Origin: Actinomycetota bacterium
Lineage (GTDB): Bacteria > Actinomycetota > Actinomycetes > Streptosporangiales > Streptosporangiaceae
Direction of reading: 5' to 3'
Length of the DNA stretch: 6,396 bases
Assembly: GCA_003140115.1 (NCBI GenBank)
Contig: PLIQ01000271.1
Coordinates: forward strand, 796 to 7,191
Shown here: positions 1-5,501 of the stretch, in pieces
How positions within the stretch are numbered: position 1 is the stretch's first letter
Layout of the letters: each line of letters begins with the position of its first letter
Program-made: the position numbers and the translations under genes
Notes under the pieces: model-generated
Databases searched by the model: none
The model's input: only the letters and a program-made list of their open reading frames with translations
What the model was told of the DNA's origin: nothing

Positions 1-68
1 CCCCGATCCCATAGTGCGGGGCCTGTGTGGCACGAGGTCCGAAACGGGATCCCTCGAGACGGCTGCGG

Positions 69-635
69 TCAGGGGGACTTGGTGGCGGCGAACTTGAGGC
101 GGTCGCCGGCTAGGTCGACTCGGGCGCTGGTGAACCCGGCCGCCCGCAGTCTGGCCTCCAGCGTGTCCGGGTCGACCGGGACGAAGATGTCGCCCTCGTG
201 GATCTCCCGCCGTGCGGGCGTGTCGAGTCCATCCGAGCCGGCCAGGACGCTGCCGGGCCGCAGAACCCGGGCGAGCTCGGCCAGCGCGACATCTTGCAGC
301 TCGGGCGTGGGGATGTGATGCAGCATCGTGAGGCAGGCCGCGGCGGAAAACCGGCCGACTGGGAACGGCAGCCGGGTCACGTCCCCGGCGATGACGGTGA
401 CGTTGCTTCTGGCCAGCCGCGCGGCCAGGTTTTCGGCCAGCGCCAGGTCCAGCTCGACCGCCGTGACGCGGGCTGCCTTCCGTCGCAGGACATCGGTGGT
501 CAGCCCGGGGCCGGGGCCGACCTCAAGCAGATCATCGCCGAGCTCGCAGCCGTCCAGGACCCAGGGCAGCAGCTCATCCTCGACCAGGCGGGCCCATTCC
601 GGGCTGGAGCAGAACTCCAGATGTGCCTTGTTCAC
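69..635 (-). CDS. class I SAM-dependent methyltransferase
   Basis: Predicted cytosolic methyltransferase that moves a methyl group from S-adenosylmethionine to an unidentified acceptor. The 188-residue protein shows the Rossmann-type methyltransferase core in order: motif I LLEVGPGPG at 36-44, the acidic end of strand 2 in VTAVELD at 57-63 (E61 would hold the ribose), GDVTRLPF at 84-91, the post-motif CLTMLHHIP at 101-109, and LARVLRPG at 121-128. This order fits the Methyltransf_11 type. The protein is shorter than many relatives and has only a small C-terminal part, so little can be said about the acceptor. The start is a GTG preceded by a weak AGGG only a few bases away. It begins 24 bp after the FMN reductase stop on the same strand, with no visible terminator between, so co-transcription is likely. 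Family is clear; substrate is unknown. Confidence 0.88.
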   Translation of the reverse strand: MNKAHLEFCSSPEWARLVEDELLPWVLDGCELGDDLLEVGPGPGLTTDVLRRKAARVTAVELDLALAENLAARLARSNVTVIAGDVTRLPFPVGRFSAAACLTMLHHIPTPELQDVALAELARVLRPGSVLAGSDGLDTPARREIHEGDIFVPVDPDTLEARLRAAGFTSARVDLAGDRLKFAATKSP

Positions 636-659
636 AGGCCCTGACAGTAGCGGCCCGGG

Positions 660-1343
660 TTACCCGGCGGATCCGCCGGTCGCGAGGCGCATGAGGTCGG
701 TGTCGAGGTCGATGGAGGTCTCGGTGCCGCCCGCGCTGCCGTACTCGTGCTGGTAGCTCTGCCAGGATTGGTCCTTGATCGCGTCGGCGAAGCCGCTCTG
801 CATCAGCAGCACGAGCTCGAGCGCGGCGCGGTCGATGCGGGTCGCCAGGGCCGGGTCACCCCAGTCTTCAGGCGCGGCGAACAGGGAGGTCGGCGCGGTC
901 ATGGTGCGTAGGTAGGTGAACATGGGGCGCATCGCCTCGTCCGCGACCAGGGCGTGCCGGGCGGTTCCGGCCGTGGCGGCGAGCACGACCGGCTTGGCGA
1001 TCAGCAGGTCGTTGTCCAGCACCTGGAAGAACGAGGTGAACAGGGCGCTGGGGCCAGCCTTGTAGACCGGGGCAGCGGCGATGATGCCGTCGGCCTCGCC
1101 CAGGACCGTGATGGCCTGCCGCAGCTTCGGCGTGACCAGCGGGGAGGTCAGCGCGGTGGAGATGTCGGCGGCGATCTCGCGCAGTTCGACGACCCTCACC
1201 GTCACCGTGTTGTGGTGCCGGGCGGCGAGGGCCACGGCGCGTTCGGCGGTGCGGTCGGCCAGCAGCCTGGTCGAGGAGGGGTCACTGGTTCCGGCGCTGA
1301 CCACGACAAGCTTGAAGGGCTCGGAGCGCTGCGGGCGGTTCAT
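660..1343 (-). CDS. NAD(P)H-dependent FMN reductase (LLM-partnered, CE1759-like)
   Basis: Flavodoxin-fold FMN reductase, 227 residues, likely to reduce FMN with NAD(P)H and pass it to the neighbouring luciferase-like monooxygenase. The phosphate-binding loop is seen in SAGTSDPSSTRLLAD at 16-30. A second flavin-site segment, APVYKAGPSALF, lies at 91-102, matching the PVYKxxxSxLxK pattern of MsuE/SsuE-type reductases. LAATAGTARHALVADEAMRP at 121-140 corresponds to the family's conserved third segment. The frame stays open far upstream, but I chose the ATG at 1343 because the FMN-reductase homology begins at once and because this ATG overlaps the MarR stop codon in ATGA, a normal coupled junction. 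The pairing with a luciferase-like oxygenase matches what I recall of the CE1759 family described in Corynebacterium efficiens. The flavin (FMN or FAD) and nicotinamide preference cannot be read from sequence. Confidence 0.9.
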   Translation of the reverse strand: MNRPQRSEPFKLVVVSAGTSDPSSTRLLADRTAERAVALAARHHNTVTVRVVELREIAADISTALTSPLVTPKLRQAITVLGEADGIIAAAPVYKAGPSALFTSFFQVLDNDLLIAKPVVLAATAGTARHALVADEAMRPMFTYLRTMTAPTSLFAAPEDWGDPALATRIDRAALELVLLMQSGFADAIKDQSWQSYQHEYGSAGGTETSIDLDTDLMRLATGGSAG

Positions 1344-1828
1344 GCGGGTATGTCCTCGGTCTCGTGGTTCTCGTGGCTCTTGCTGTGGGCGCCGGCGGGC
1401 TGGCCGGCTAGTTTCAGGCAGATCGTTTCCAGCTGCCGCAGCTCGCCGGGATGCAGCTCGGCGGTCATGGCCCGGGCGACGCCGCGGGCGTGCTGACGCC
1501 CGATCTGACGCTGCACGGCCCGGCCGTCCTCGGTGAGCGCCAGCCGGACGCCGCGGCCGTCGGCGGGATCGGGTCGGCGCTCGACCAGGCCACGCTCGGC
1601 CAGCCGGTCCACCAGGCGGGACAGGGCCGGCTGGCTGAGCAGAACGTGGCGATTCAGCTCGCTGAGGCGAATCGGTTCTGGGCACTTGGACAGCGTGTAC
1701 AGCACGTCGTACTCCCGCATCGAGACATCGGCCCAGATGTCCTCGCCGGCGAACTGCTTCATCAACACCGCGTGCGCGGACAGCAGCGCCTCCCACGCGT
1801 CGTTGGCGAGATTGGTCTGGCCGGGCAT
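1340..1828 (-). CDS. MarR-family transcriptional regulator
   Basis: Winged helix-turn-helix regulator of 162 residues, expected to act as a homodimer that binds a palindromic operator and lets go when it binds a small ligand or is oxidised. The DNA-binding region spans about 36-110. The recognition helix is around LSQPALSRLVDRLAERG (64-80). The wing is ERRPDPADGRGVRLALTEDGR (83-103), with the D-x-R pattern typical of MarR proteins. There are two cysteines (C49, C137). The histidine- and glutamate-rich tail (about 150-162) is probably disordered. Its ATG overlaps the monooxygenase stop by one base (TGATG), with GGAG five bases upstream. A GTG one codon earlier (1831) is possible but would sit only two bases from that GGAG. 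Its stop overlaps the reductase start. The gene is thus locked between the two halves of the flavin system, and the palindrome at 3050-3073 is its likely target. Confidence 0.92.
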   Translation of the reverse strand: MPGQTNLANDAWEALLSAHAVLMKQFAGEDIWADVSMREYDVLYTLSKCPEPIRLSELNRHVLLSQPALSRLVDRLAERGLVERRPDPADGRGVRLALTEDGRAVQRQIGRQHARGVARAMTAELHPGELRQLETICLKLAGQPAGAHSKSHENHETEDIPA

Positions 1829-3015
1829 CACAGCTCCGGGTACTCGGCCTGGAACTGCAGCTCGGTGTCCTGGTAGGGCGAGGCACCGGTGACGTTGTCG
1901 CCGCGGTTGGCGTTCGGGCGCGGCTGGCGCACCGGCTGGTCGCCGTACTTGGCCCGGACCAGGGTGGCGTGGGTGGGCGCCTCGGGCGTCTGCGGATCCT
2001 GCCGCGCGGCGATCTCCTTGCGCAGCACCGGCACGACCTCCTCGCCGAGCAGGTCGAGCTGGTCGAGGACCATCTTCAGCGGCAGGCCCGCGTGGTCCAT
2101 CAGGAACAGCTGGCGCTGGTAGTCGCCGAAGTGCTCGCGGAAGGTCAGGGTCTTGTCGATGACCTCCTGCGGGCTGCCCACTGACAGCGGCGTGAGCTCG
2201 GCGAAATCCTCCATGCTAGGCCCGTGGCCGTACACCGGCGCCTCGTTGAAGTAGGGGCGGAACTCCTGCTTGGCGTCCTGCGACCGCCGCGCGATGTACG
2301 CCTGGCCACCGAGGCCGACGATGGCCTGCTTCTCGGTGCCGTGGCCGTAGTGGGCGTAGCGCTGCCGGTAGAACTCGATCAGGCGCATGTAGTGCTCCTT
2401 GGGCCAGAAGATGTTGTTGGCGAAGAAGCCGTCTCCGTAATACGCGGCCTGCTCGGCGATCTCAGGGGTGCGGATCGAGCCGTGCCACACGAACGGCGGC
2501 ACGTCGTCCAGGGGCCGCGGGATCGACGTGAAACCCTGCAGCGGGGTGCGGAACTTCCCGTCCCAGTCCACTACGTCCTCGCGCCACAGACGGTGCAGCA
2601 GGTTGTAGTTCTCCAGGGCCAGCGGCAGGCTCTGCCGGATGTCCTGGCCGAACCACGGATAGACCGGGGCCGTGTTGCCGCGGCCGAGCATCAGATCCAT
2701 CCGGCCCTTCGACAGGTGCTGCAGCATCGCGTACTCCTCTGCGATACGCACCGGGTCGTTCGTCGTAATAAGTGTGGTCGAGGTGGTCACGATCAGCTTT
2801 TGCGTGGTGGCCGCGATGTAGGCCAGCAGTGTGGCCGGGGCGGAGGAGAAGAACGGCGGGTTGTGATGCTCGCCGATCGCGAACACATCAAGGCCGACCT
2901 CTTCGGTCTTCTGCGCGATCCGGACGATCGCGTCGATCCGCTCCGCCTCGCTCGGCGTCTCCCCCGACACCGGGTCCCGGGTGATGTCGCTGACCGAGAA
3001 GATCCCGAACTGCAT
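1828..3015 (-). CDS. luciferase-like (LLM) flavin-dependent monooxygenase, CE1758-like
   Basis: Predicted oxygenase component of a two-component flavin monooxygenase, 395 residues, using reduced FMN and oxygen on an unknown organic substrate in the cytosol. It has the bacterial-luciferase TIM-barrel signatures: MQFGIFSVSD at the first strand, GLDVFAIGEHHN at 41-52, LIVTTSTTLITTNDPVRIAEEYAMLQ at about 74-99, RMDLMLGRGNTAPVYPWFG at 105-123, and WHGSIRTPEIAEQAAYYGD at 177-195 with the late flavin-phosphate region. The last 50 or so residues (about 340-395) are charged and proline-rich and look like a disordered tail beyond the barrel. The ATG at 3015 is chosen because the family N-terminus begins there and AGGAGG lies six bases upstream, although the frame is open further back. 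It is the first gene of the oxygenase-MarR-reductase run. The combination matches the LLM CE1758 family as I remember it; a TIGR04036 profile match would confirm. Confidence 0.92.
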   Translation of the reverse strand: MQFGIFSVSDITRDPVSGETPSEAERIDAIVRIAQKTEEVGLDVFAIGEHHNPPFFSSAPATLLAYIAATTQKLIVTTSTTLITTNDPVRIAEEYAMLQHLSKGRMDLMLGRGNTAPVYPWFGQDIRQSLPLALENYNLLHRLWREDVVDWDGKFRTPLQGFTSIPRPLDDVPPFVWHGSIRTPEIAEQAAYYGDGFFANNIFWPKEHYMRLIEFYRQRYAHYGHGTEKQAIVGLGGQAYIARRSQDAKQEFRPYFNEAPVYGHGPSMEDFAELTPLSVGSPQEVIDKTLTFREHFGDYQRQLFLMDHAGLPLKMVLDQLDLLGEEVVPVLRKEIAARQDPQTPEAPTHATLVRAKYGDQPVRQPRPNANRGDNVTGASPYQDTELQFQAEYPEL

Positions 3016-3021
3016 GGCGTG

Positions 3022-3027
3022 CCTCCT
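3022..3027 (-). promoter_or_regulatory. ribosome binding site of the LLM monooxygenase
   Basis: On the minus strand AGGAGG lies six bases before the ATG at 3015. This is a near-ideal Shine-Dalgarno match. It decides the start, because the same frame remains open for another 360 bases upstream. Confidence 0.85.
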
Positions 3028-3049
3028 GCGCTGCCCGCCGCGGCGGGTT

Positions 3050-3073
3050 AGATATATGCGTTTGCATGTATCT
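3050..3073. promoter_or_regulatory. 24-bp near-palindrome, probable MarR operator
   Basis: The left arm AGATATATGC and right arm GCATGTATCT are separated by GTTT. The arms are reverse complements except for one pair, so 9 of 12 half-site positions match over the full 24 bp. The element is AT-rich in a GC-rich setting and starts 35 bp upstream of the monooxygenase ATG. Size and symmetry are typical of MarR-dimer operators. It lies between the -35-like and -10-like hexamers, partly over the latter, so binding would block RNA polymerase. The link to the MarR gene encoded downstream is inferred from position. Confidence 0.7.
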
Positions 3074-3080
3074 CCAGCAA
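3051..3080 (-). promoter_or_regulatory. candidate promoter of the LLM-MarR-FMN reductase operon
   Basis: On the minus strand TTGCTG (3080-3075) resembles a -35 box. TATATC (3056-3051) resembles a -10 box, with an 18-bp spacer. Transcription would start around 3044, giving a short leader that carries the AGGAGG ribosome site. Neither box is a perfect consensus. The call rests mostly on their position in the only AT-rich patch between the Gfo/Idh gene and the monooxygenase. Confidence 0.45.
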
Positions 3081-3134
3081 CGGGGATCGCCCGGATATTC
3101 CGACGCGGGACAGGATCTGGCGGCGGGCCGGGCG

Positions 3135-4178
3135 CTACGGTCGGGCGGGCGCCGGGCTTACGACCTGGGTGGTGTGCGCGCTGGCCCGGGCGGCGTCGAG
3201 CACGGCCGCGGTCGCGACGGCGTCCCACGGGTTTACCGGCACCGGTTGCGTGCCGCGGACCGCGGCGGCGAACGCGGGGTAGAACAGGTTCCACGCGCCG
3301 TGCGCGGACGGCACGGGCTCGGCGACCTCGCCGCGCCGGAGGTGTCCCCAGCGTTCCGGTGGCTCGGCACCCCACTGGTCGCCCTGCGACGCTGGTGATG
3401 CGCCGCTACGCAGCTGGGCTTCCTGGCCGTCGACATCCTGGACCACGTAGGCGCCTTCGGTGCCGGCGGCACGGAACCGGGGGCCGGGGGCGCCTTGCCG
3501 CGAGCTGCCCCACAGGTGGGATCGCACGCCGCTCTGGTGGGCCAGGGCGATGAACACGTCGTCGTCCAGCCCGCCTGGGCCGGCGTGGTAGTGCATCTCG
3601 GCGTACACACCCGTGACCGGGCCGGCCAGGACCAGGGCCTGGTCGGCCAGATGACTGCCGAAGTCCAGCAGGGTGCCGCCGCCAGCCGCGGACGGACTGG
3701 ACTGCGGCCTGAACCGCTCGAATCGCGACTCGAAGACGGTCAGCGTGCCCAGCGCTCCGGTGTTCAGCAGCTCGCGCAGGGTCAGGAAGTCCGAATCCCA
3801 GCGCCGGTTCTGGTAGACGGTGAGGGGAACGTTGAGCTGTTCGGCCAGCTTGACGGTGGTTCGGGCCGCGTCCGCGTCCAGCGCGAACGGCTTGTCGCAG
3901 ACGACGGCCAGGCCCAGGCGCAGCGCCTGCTGGGTGAGGGAGATATGAGTGGCGGCGGGCGTGGAGATCGCCACTGCTTCGGCTCCCGCGCTGGCCAGTT
4001 CCGCCAGGGAGGCGAAGGCCGGGCGGCCGAGATCCTCGGCGACCTGGCGGCGGCGCTCGGGCGAGGTGGTGACCACCCCGAGGAACTCGCAGTTCGCAGC
4101 GGAGGCGATGAGCGGCGCGTGAAAGTACCGGCCACCCAGGCCGTAGCCGGCCAGGCCGATGCGCACAGGTGCGGGCAC
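3135..4178 (-). CDS. Gfo/Idh/MocA-family NAD(P)-dependent oxidoreductase
   Basis: Predicted sugar or inositol dehydrogenase-like enzyme of 347 residues. The N-terminal Rossmann domain opens with IGLAGYGLGGRYFHAPLI (7-24), the dinucleotide-binding GxGxxG-type loop in the form seen in scyllo-inositol dehydrogenases of the IolW/YvaA group. The catalytic lysine motif is CDKPFAL (94-100, K96), with DKP instead of the more usual EKP. YQNRRWDSDFLTL (122-134) and LLDFGSHLADQAL (170-182, with D172 and H176) are further family landmarks, the latter supplying the likely catalytic aspartate and histidine. The frame runs on to 4352, but GTG at 4178 fits the family start and follows GGGAGGAG by five bases. 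The gene ends 119 bp before the monooxygenase, which has its own promoter-like region, so the two may be transcribed separately. The substrate is not determined. Confidence 0.9.
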   Translation of the reverse strand: MPAPVRIGLAGYGLGGRYFHAPLIASAANCEFLGVVTTSPERRRQVAEDLGRPAFASLAELASAGAEAVAISTPAATHISLTQQALRLGLAVVCDKPFALDADAARTTVKLAEQLNVPLTVYQNRRWDSDFLTLRELLNTGALGTLTVFESRFERFRPQSSPSAAGGGTLLDFGSHLADQALVLAGPVTGVYAEMHYHAGPGGLDDDVFIALAHQSGVRSHLWGSSRQGAPGPRFRAAGTEGAYVVQDVDGQEAQLRSGASPASQGDQWGAEPPERWGHLRRGEVAEPVPSAHGAWNLFYPAFAAAVRGTQPVPVNPWDAVATAAVLDAARASAHTTQVVSPAPARP

Positions 4179-4420
4179 GACGACTCCTCCCAGGGGGTGA
4201 CTGGTTAAGACGGTAGAGCTCAGCGCGCGGGCGACTCGGGCGATTTCTCGAATACCGCGACCTGGCTCTGGCTGTCGGAGGTGAACGGCAATCTGGCCCA
4301 CCAGGTCATCGAAGGTCTCAATGCTGACATGATCATGGTCAAGGGTGAACACCCTACATGTGAGTGGCCATCAAAATCCGCTGGATGCAGCCGGGTGACA
4401 GCCAAGACGGGCATCCCGGT
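4179..4420. other. 242-bp intergenic stretch with stacked palindromes, no supported gene
   Basis: This stretch lies between the DUF6458-like stop and the Gfo/Idh start. It is visibly AT-richer than the flanking genes around 4320-4380. It contains CATGATCATG (4328-4337, perfect palindrome), AGGGTG-AA-CACCCT (4342-4355, perfect 6-bp arms) and ACATGT (4356-4361). A TTGACC hexamer reads leftwards at 4342-4337, but I find no good -10 at the right distance. Short open frames occur on both strands, including a plus-strand frame reading to a stop at 4421-4423 and the minus-strand extension of the Gfo/Idh frame. None has a ribosome site or a family match that I recognise. Confidence 0.5.
4184..4191 (-). 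promoter_or_regulatory. ribosome binding site deciding the Gfo/Idh start
   Basis: GGGAGGAG on the minus strand ends five bases before the GTG at 4178. The 58 codons that stay open upstream in this frame show no family similarity I recognise and have no ribosome site as good, so the GTG is preferred over the longer reading to 4352. Confidence 0.75.
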
Positions 4421-4858
4421 CTAGCTTTGGGCCGATCCCGCCGAACTGCGGCGAGGGCTGTGATTCGTGCGGCCGCCATTAAGCGAAGGGTCGGTGACCG
4501 AAGGATCGGCGAGCGAAGGACCGGCGTCGAAGGGTTCCGCGAAGGTCTGGGCCCCGTCATCGTGTTCCGCGAAGGTCTGGGCTCCGTCATCGTGTTCCAC
4601 GAGGGTCTGCGATCCGTCAGCATGGTTCACGACGGTTCGCGTCCCGTCGTCGACGATGTCGCGGCGGCTGCGGATCGTCGTCCGGGAAAGGCGTGACCTG
4701 TTGCGTATCAGGATGGGCAGCGACATCCCGACGATGCCGGCGAGTATCAGGATGACGCCAACGGCATGCAGATCGAGGTTGCCTATGTGTCCGCCCTTCA
4801 GTGCGAACGTCAAGATGGCCCCGAGGACGATGAGGGTAATACCGGCTGGAATGCGCAT
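4421..4858 (-). CDS. DUF6458-like small membrane protein with tandem-repeat tail
   Basis: Predicted inner-membrane protein of 145 residues. MRIPAGITLIVLGAILTFAL starts the first hydrophobic span (about 4-20). A short polar turn with GNLDLHAVG follows, then a second span (about 32-51). This compact two-span layout, with an aspartate before HxVGVILxxAG, is that of the actinobacterial DUF6458 family, whose function is unknown. After a basic stretch (53-66) the tail carries four 10-residue repeats at 69-108, each with a DG-x-(R/Q)-T core. Two of them, HDDGAQTFAE, are identical. A degenerate DPS(L/V) series follows at about 113-126. Family members often end soon after the second span, so the tail is an addition. 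GAAAGGGG lies nine bases before the ATG. The frame stays open upstream to 5014, but that part overlaps the intergenic hairpin and has no membrane-protein character. Confidence 0.8.
   Translation of the reverse strand: MRIPAGITLIVLGAILTFALKGGHIGNLDLHAVGVILILAGIVGMSLPILIRNRSRLSRTTIRSRRDIVDDGTRTVVNHADGSQTLVEHDDGAQTFAEHDDGAQTFAEPFDAGPSLADPSVTDPSLNGGRTNHSPRRSSAGSAQS
4535..4654. repeat. four tandem 30-bp units inside the DUF6458-like gene
   Basis: Units lie at 4535-4564, 4565-4594, 4595-4624 and 4625-4654. The first two differ at a single base (GGGCCCC versus GGGCTCC) and encode the same ten residues. The third and fourth are progressively diverged. The unit length is a multiple of three, so gain or loss of copies keeps the frame. 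The gradient of divergence suggests recent duplication at the end nearer the C-terminus. Confidence 0.9.
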
Positions 4859-4924
4859 GACGCGTCGCCCCTTTCGAGGGCTGGATCGTGAGCTCGGAGA
4901 TGGGCGGGGTGGTGTCACCCGTGC

Positions 4925-4952
4925 GGCCGGGCCGCACCGTTGCGGCCCGGCC
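4925..4952. terminator. strong hairpin, possible terminator after the 24-residue gene
   Basis: GGCCGGGCCGCA (4925-4936) and TGCGGCCCGGCC (4941-4952) are perfect reverse complements around the 4-base loop CCGT. The 12-bp stem is almost all G-C. It begins 34 bases beyond the stop of the small membrane peptide on the minus strand and before the DUF6458-like start. No T-run follows, as is common for hairpin terminators in high-GC actinobacteria. It may therefore terminate, attenuate, or only stabilise an upstream message. Confidence 0.5.
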
Positions 4953-4985
4953 ATAGGAGGTGCGCTGCGCGGTCGCCGCCGACGG

Positions 4986-5060
4986 TCAGTGCCTGCGCAG
5001 GAACAGGACGACAAGCACGATGATCACGATGACGACTATGACTCCGAAGCTGATAAACAT
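4986..5060 (-). CDS. 24-residue single-span membrane peptide
   Basis: A short frame encodes MFISFGVIVV followed by IVIIVLVVLFLRRH, then TGA. Residues 2-21 are an unbroken run of hydrophobic residues and glycine, long enough to cross a membrane once. The arginine-arginine-histidine end would stay on the cytoplasmic side by the positive-inside rule. AGGAG sits six bases before the ATG within a longer GAGAGGAG, which is the main reason to believe it is translated. It lies between the CsbD gene (91 bp upstream) and the DUF6458-like gene (127 bp downstream), on the same strand. Very small hydrophobic proteins of this kind occur in actinobacteria, but I do not recognise a specific family and no function can be given. 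Confidence 0.65.
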   Translation of the reverse strand: MFISFGVIVVIVIIVLVVLFLRRH

Positions 5061-5082
5061 GGGTTACTCCTCTCGTTATCTG

Positions 5083-5125
5083 CGGGTCTCGCAACGGTGA
5101 GCCAGAATGGCGGACGGGAGACCCG
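5083..5125. repeat. 8-bp inverted repeat between CsbD gene and membrane peptide
   Basis: CGGGTCTC (5083-5090) and GAGACCCG (5118-5125) are perfect reverse complements with a 27-base loop. It lies 26 bases after the CsbD stop on the minus strand. The long loop makes it a weak terminator candidate. It could equally be a chance repeat or part of a leader for the membrane peptide. Confidence 0.3.
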
Positions 5126-5151
5126 AGCGAGGCACATGGCGGGTCCGGTCG

Positions 5152-5325
5152 TCAGTGCTTGAAGGCGTCCTTGACCTTGGCCCCGGCCATCTTGGTGTCG
5201 CCCTTAATCTGGTCGCCGCGGCCTTCGGCTTCTAGGCGGGGGCTGTCGGTGGCCCGGCCGGTCATCTTCTTGACGCTGCCTTTGACTGCTTCGGCCTTGT
5301 GCGCGATCTTCTTGGCGATACTCAT
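5152..5325 (-). CDS. CsbD-family general stress protein
   Basis: A 57-residue, highly charged, lysine-rich soluble protein: MSIAKKIAHKAEAVKGSVKK at the start, MTGRATDSPRLEAEGRGDQI in the middle and KGDTKMAGAKVKDAFKH at the end. The KGxxKxxTG and AEGxxDQxKG elements, followed by a second K-x(3)-AGxKVKDA segment, are the hallmarks of the CsbD family. Family members are small stress-induced proteins whose biochemical role is not known; the founding Bacillus subtilis gene belongs to the sigma-B regulon. Length is normal for the family. The ATG is preceded by GAAAGG eight bases upstream. It is the first gene of the leftward run and is divergent from tetR across a 242-bp region loaded with operator-like repeats, so TetR control is plausible. 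I saw no clear sigma-B-like promoter in front of it. Confidence 0.88.
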   Translation of the reverse strand: MSIAKKIAHKAEAVKGSVKKMTGRATDSPRLEAEGRGDQIKGDTKMAGAKVKDAFKH

Positions 5326-5433
5326 CGGGGCTGCCTTTCACGGGCTCATCCCGGAGGCGCGAGTGCGCTAGCGGGGACTTCGGCGGCGGTCCGCGAAACC
5401 CCGGCCACGCCTGGGATCGGTCCTGCCGCCTTG

Positions 5434-5447
5434 CTGTAGACCTACAG
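5434..5447. promoter_or_regulatory. TetR operator candidate, copy 1
   Basis: CTGTAG-AC-CTACAG, a palindrome with perfect 6-bp arms and a 2-bp centre. It belongs to a 19-bp stretch (5433-5451) repeated exactly at 5456-5474. It lies farthest from tetR and nearest to the CsbD gene. Confidence 0.7.
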
Positions 5448-5456
5448 TAAATTTCG

Positions 5457-5470
5457 CTGTAGACCTACAG
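5457..5470. promoter_or_regulatory. TetR operator candidate, copy 2
   Basis: Identical to copy 1 (CTGTAG-AC-CTACAG) and 23 bp from it, about two helical turns. Its right edge overlaps the -10-like TTTACT of the leftward promoter candidate, so a bound repressor would cover that promoter. Confidence 0.7.
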
Positions 5471-5498
5471 TAAAACACCATATGCATGGTAATGTCAA
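5469..5498 (-). promoter_or_regulatory. candidate leftward promoter for the CsbD gene
   Basis: On the minus strand a consensus TTGACA (5498-5493) is followed after 18 bp by TTTACT (5474-5469), which matches the -10 consensus at four of six positions. Transcription would start near 5462, inside operator copy 2, and give a leader of about 135 bases before the CsbD ATG. No experimental support; the perfect -35 is the strongest point. Confidence 0.45.
5487..5495 (+). promoter_or_regulatory. candidate extended -10 element for tetR
   Basis: TGG-TAATGT reads rightwards as an extended -10 (TG-n-hexamer) about 72 bp before the tetR ATG. No good -35 is present, which is tolerated with an extended -10. 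Initiation would fall around 5502, at operator copy 3, which would give simple autorepression. Weak on its own. Confidence 0.25.
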
Positions 5499-5501
5499 CA
5501 T

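Noticed and set aside
1..68. Possible terminator after the methyltransferase, from GATCCC (5-10) and GGGATC (46-51), or CCCCG/CGGGG repeats.
   Set aside because: The arms are only five or six bases, the loops are long or the pairing conflicts, and there is no T-run, so chance is likely.
660..1886. The FMN reductase frame can be read as a 408-residue protein starting at 1886.
   Set aside because: The first 181 residues are arginine/proline-rich out-of-frame sequence over the MarR gene. The family N-terminus starts at the ATG at 1343, which forms a normal ATGA overlap.
1828..3375. A 515-residue reading of the monooxygenase from 3375.
   Set aside because: The extra N-terminal part covers the end of the Gfo/Idh gene and the promoter/operator region, has no family character, and ignores the AGGAGG in front of the ATG at 3015.
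4421..5014. A 197-residue reading of the DUF6458-like protein from 5014.
   Set aside because: The extra 52 residues are arginine/proline-rich translation of the intergenic hairpin region. The DUF6458 family begins at MRIP, which has its own ribosome site.
5326..5432. A sigma-B-type promoter for the CsbD gene.
   Set aside because: I looked for a GTTT-type -35 with a GGGTAT-type -10 on the minus strand and found no properly spaced pair.
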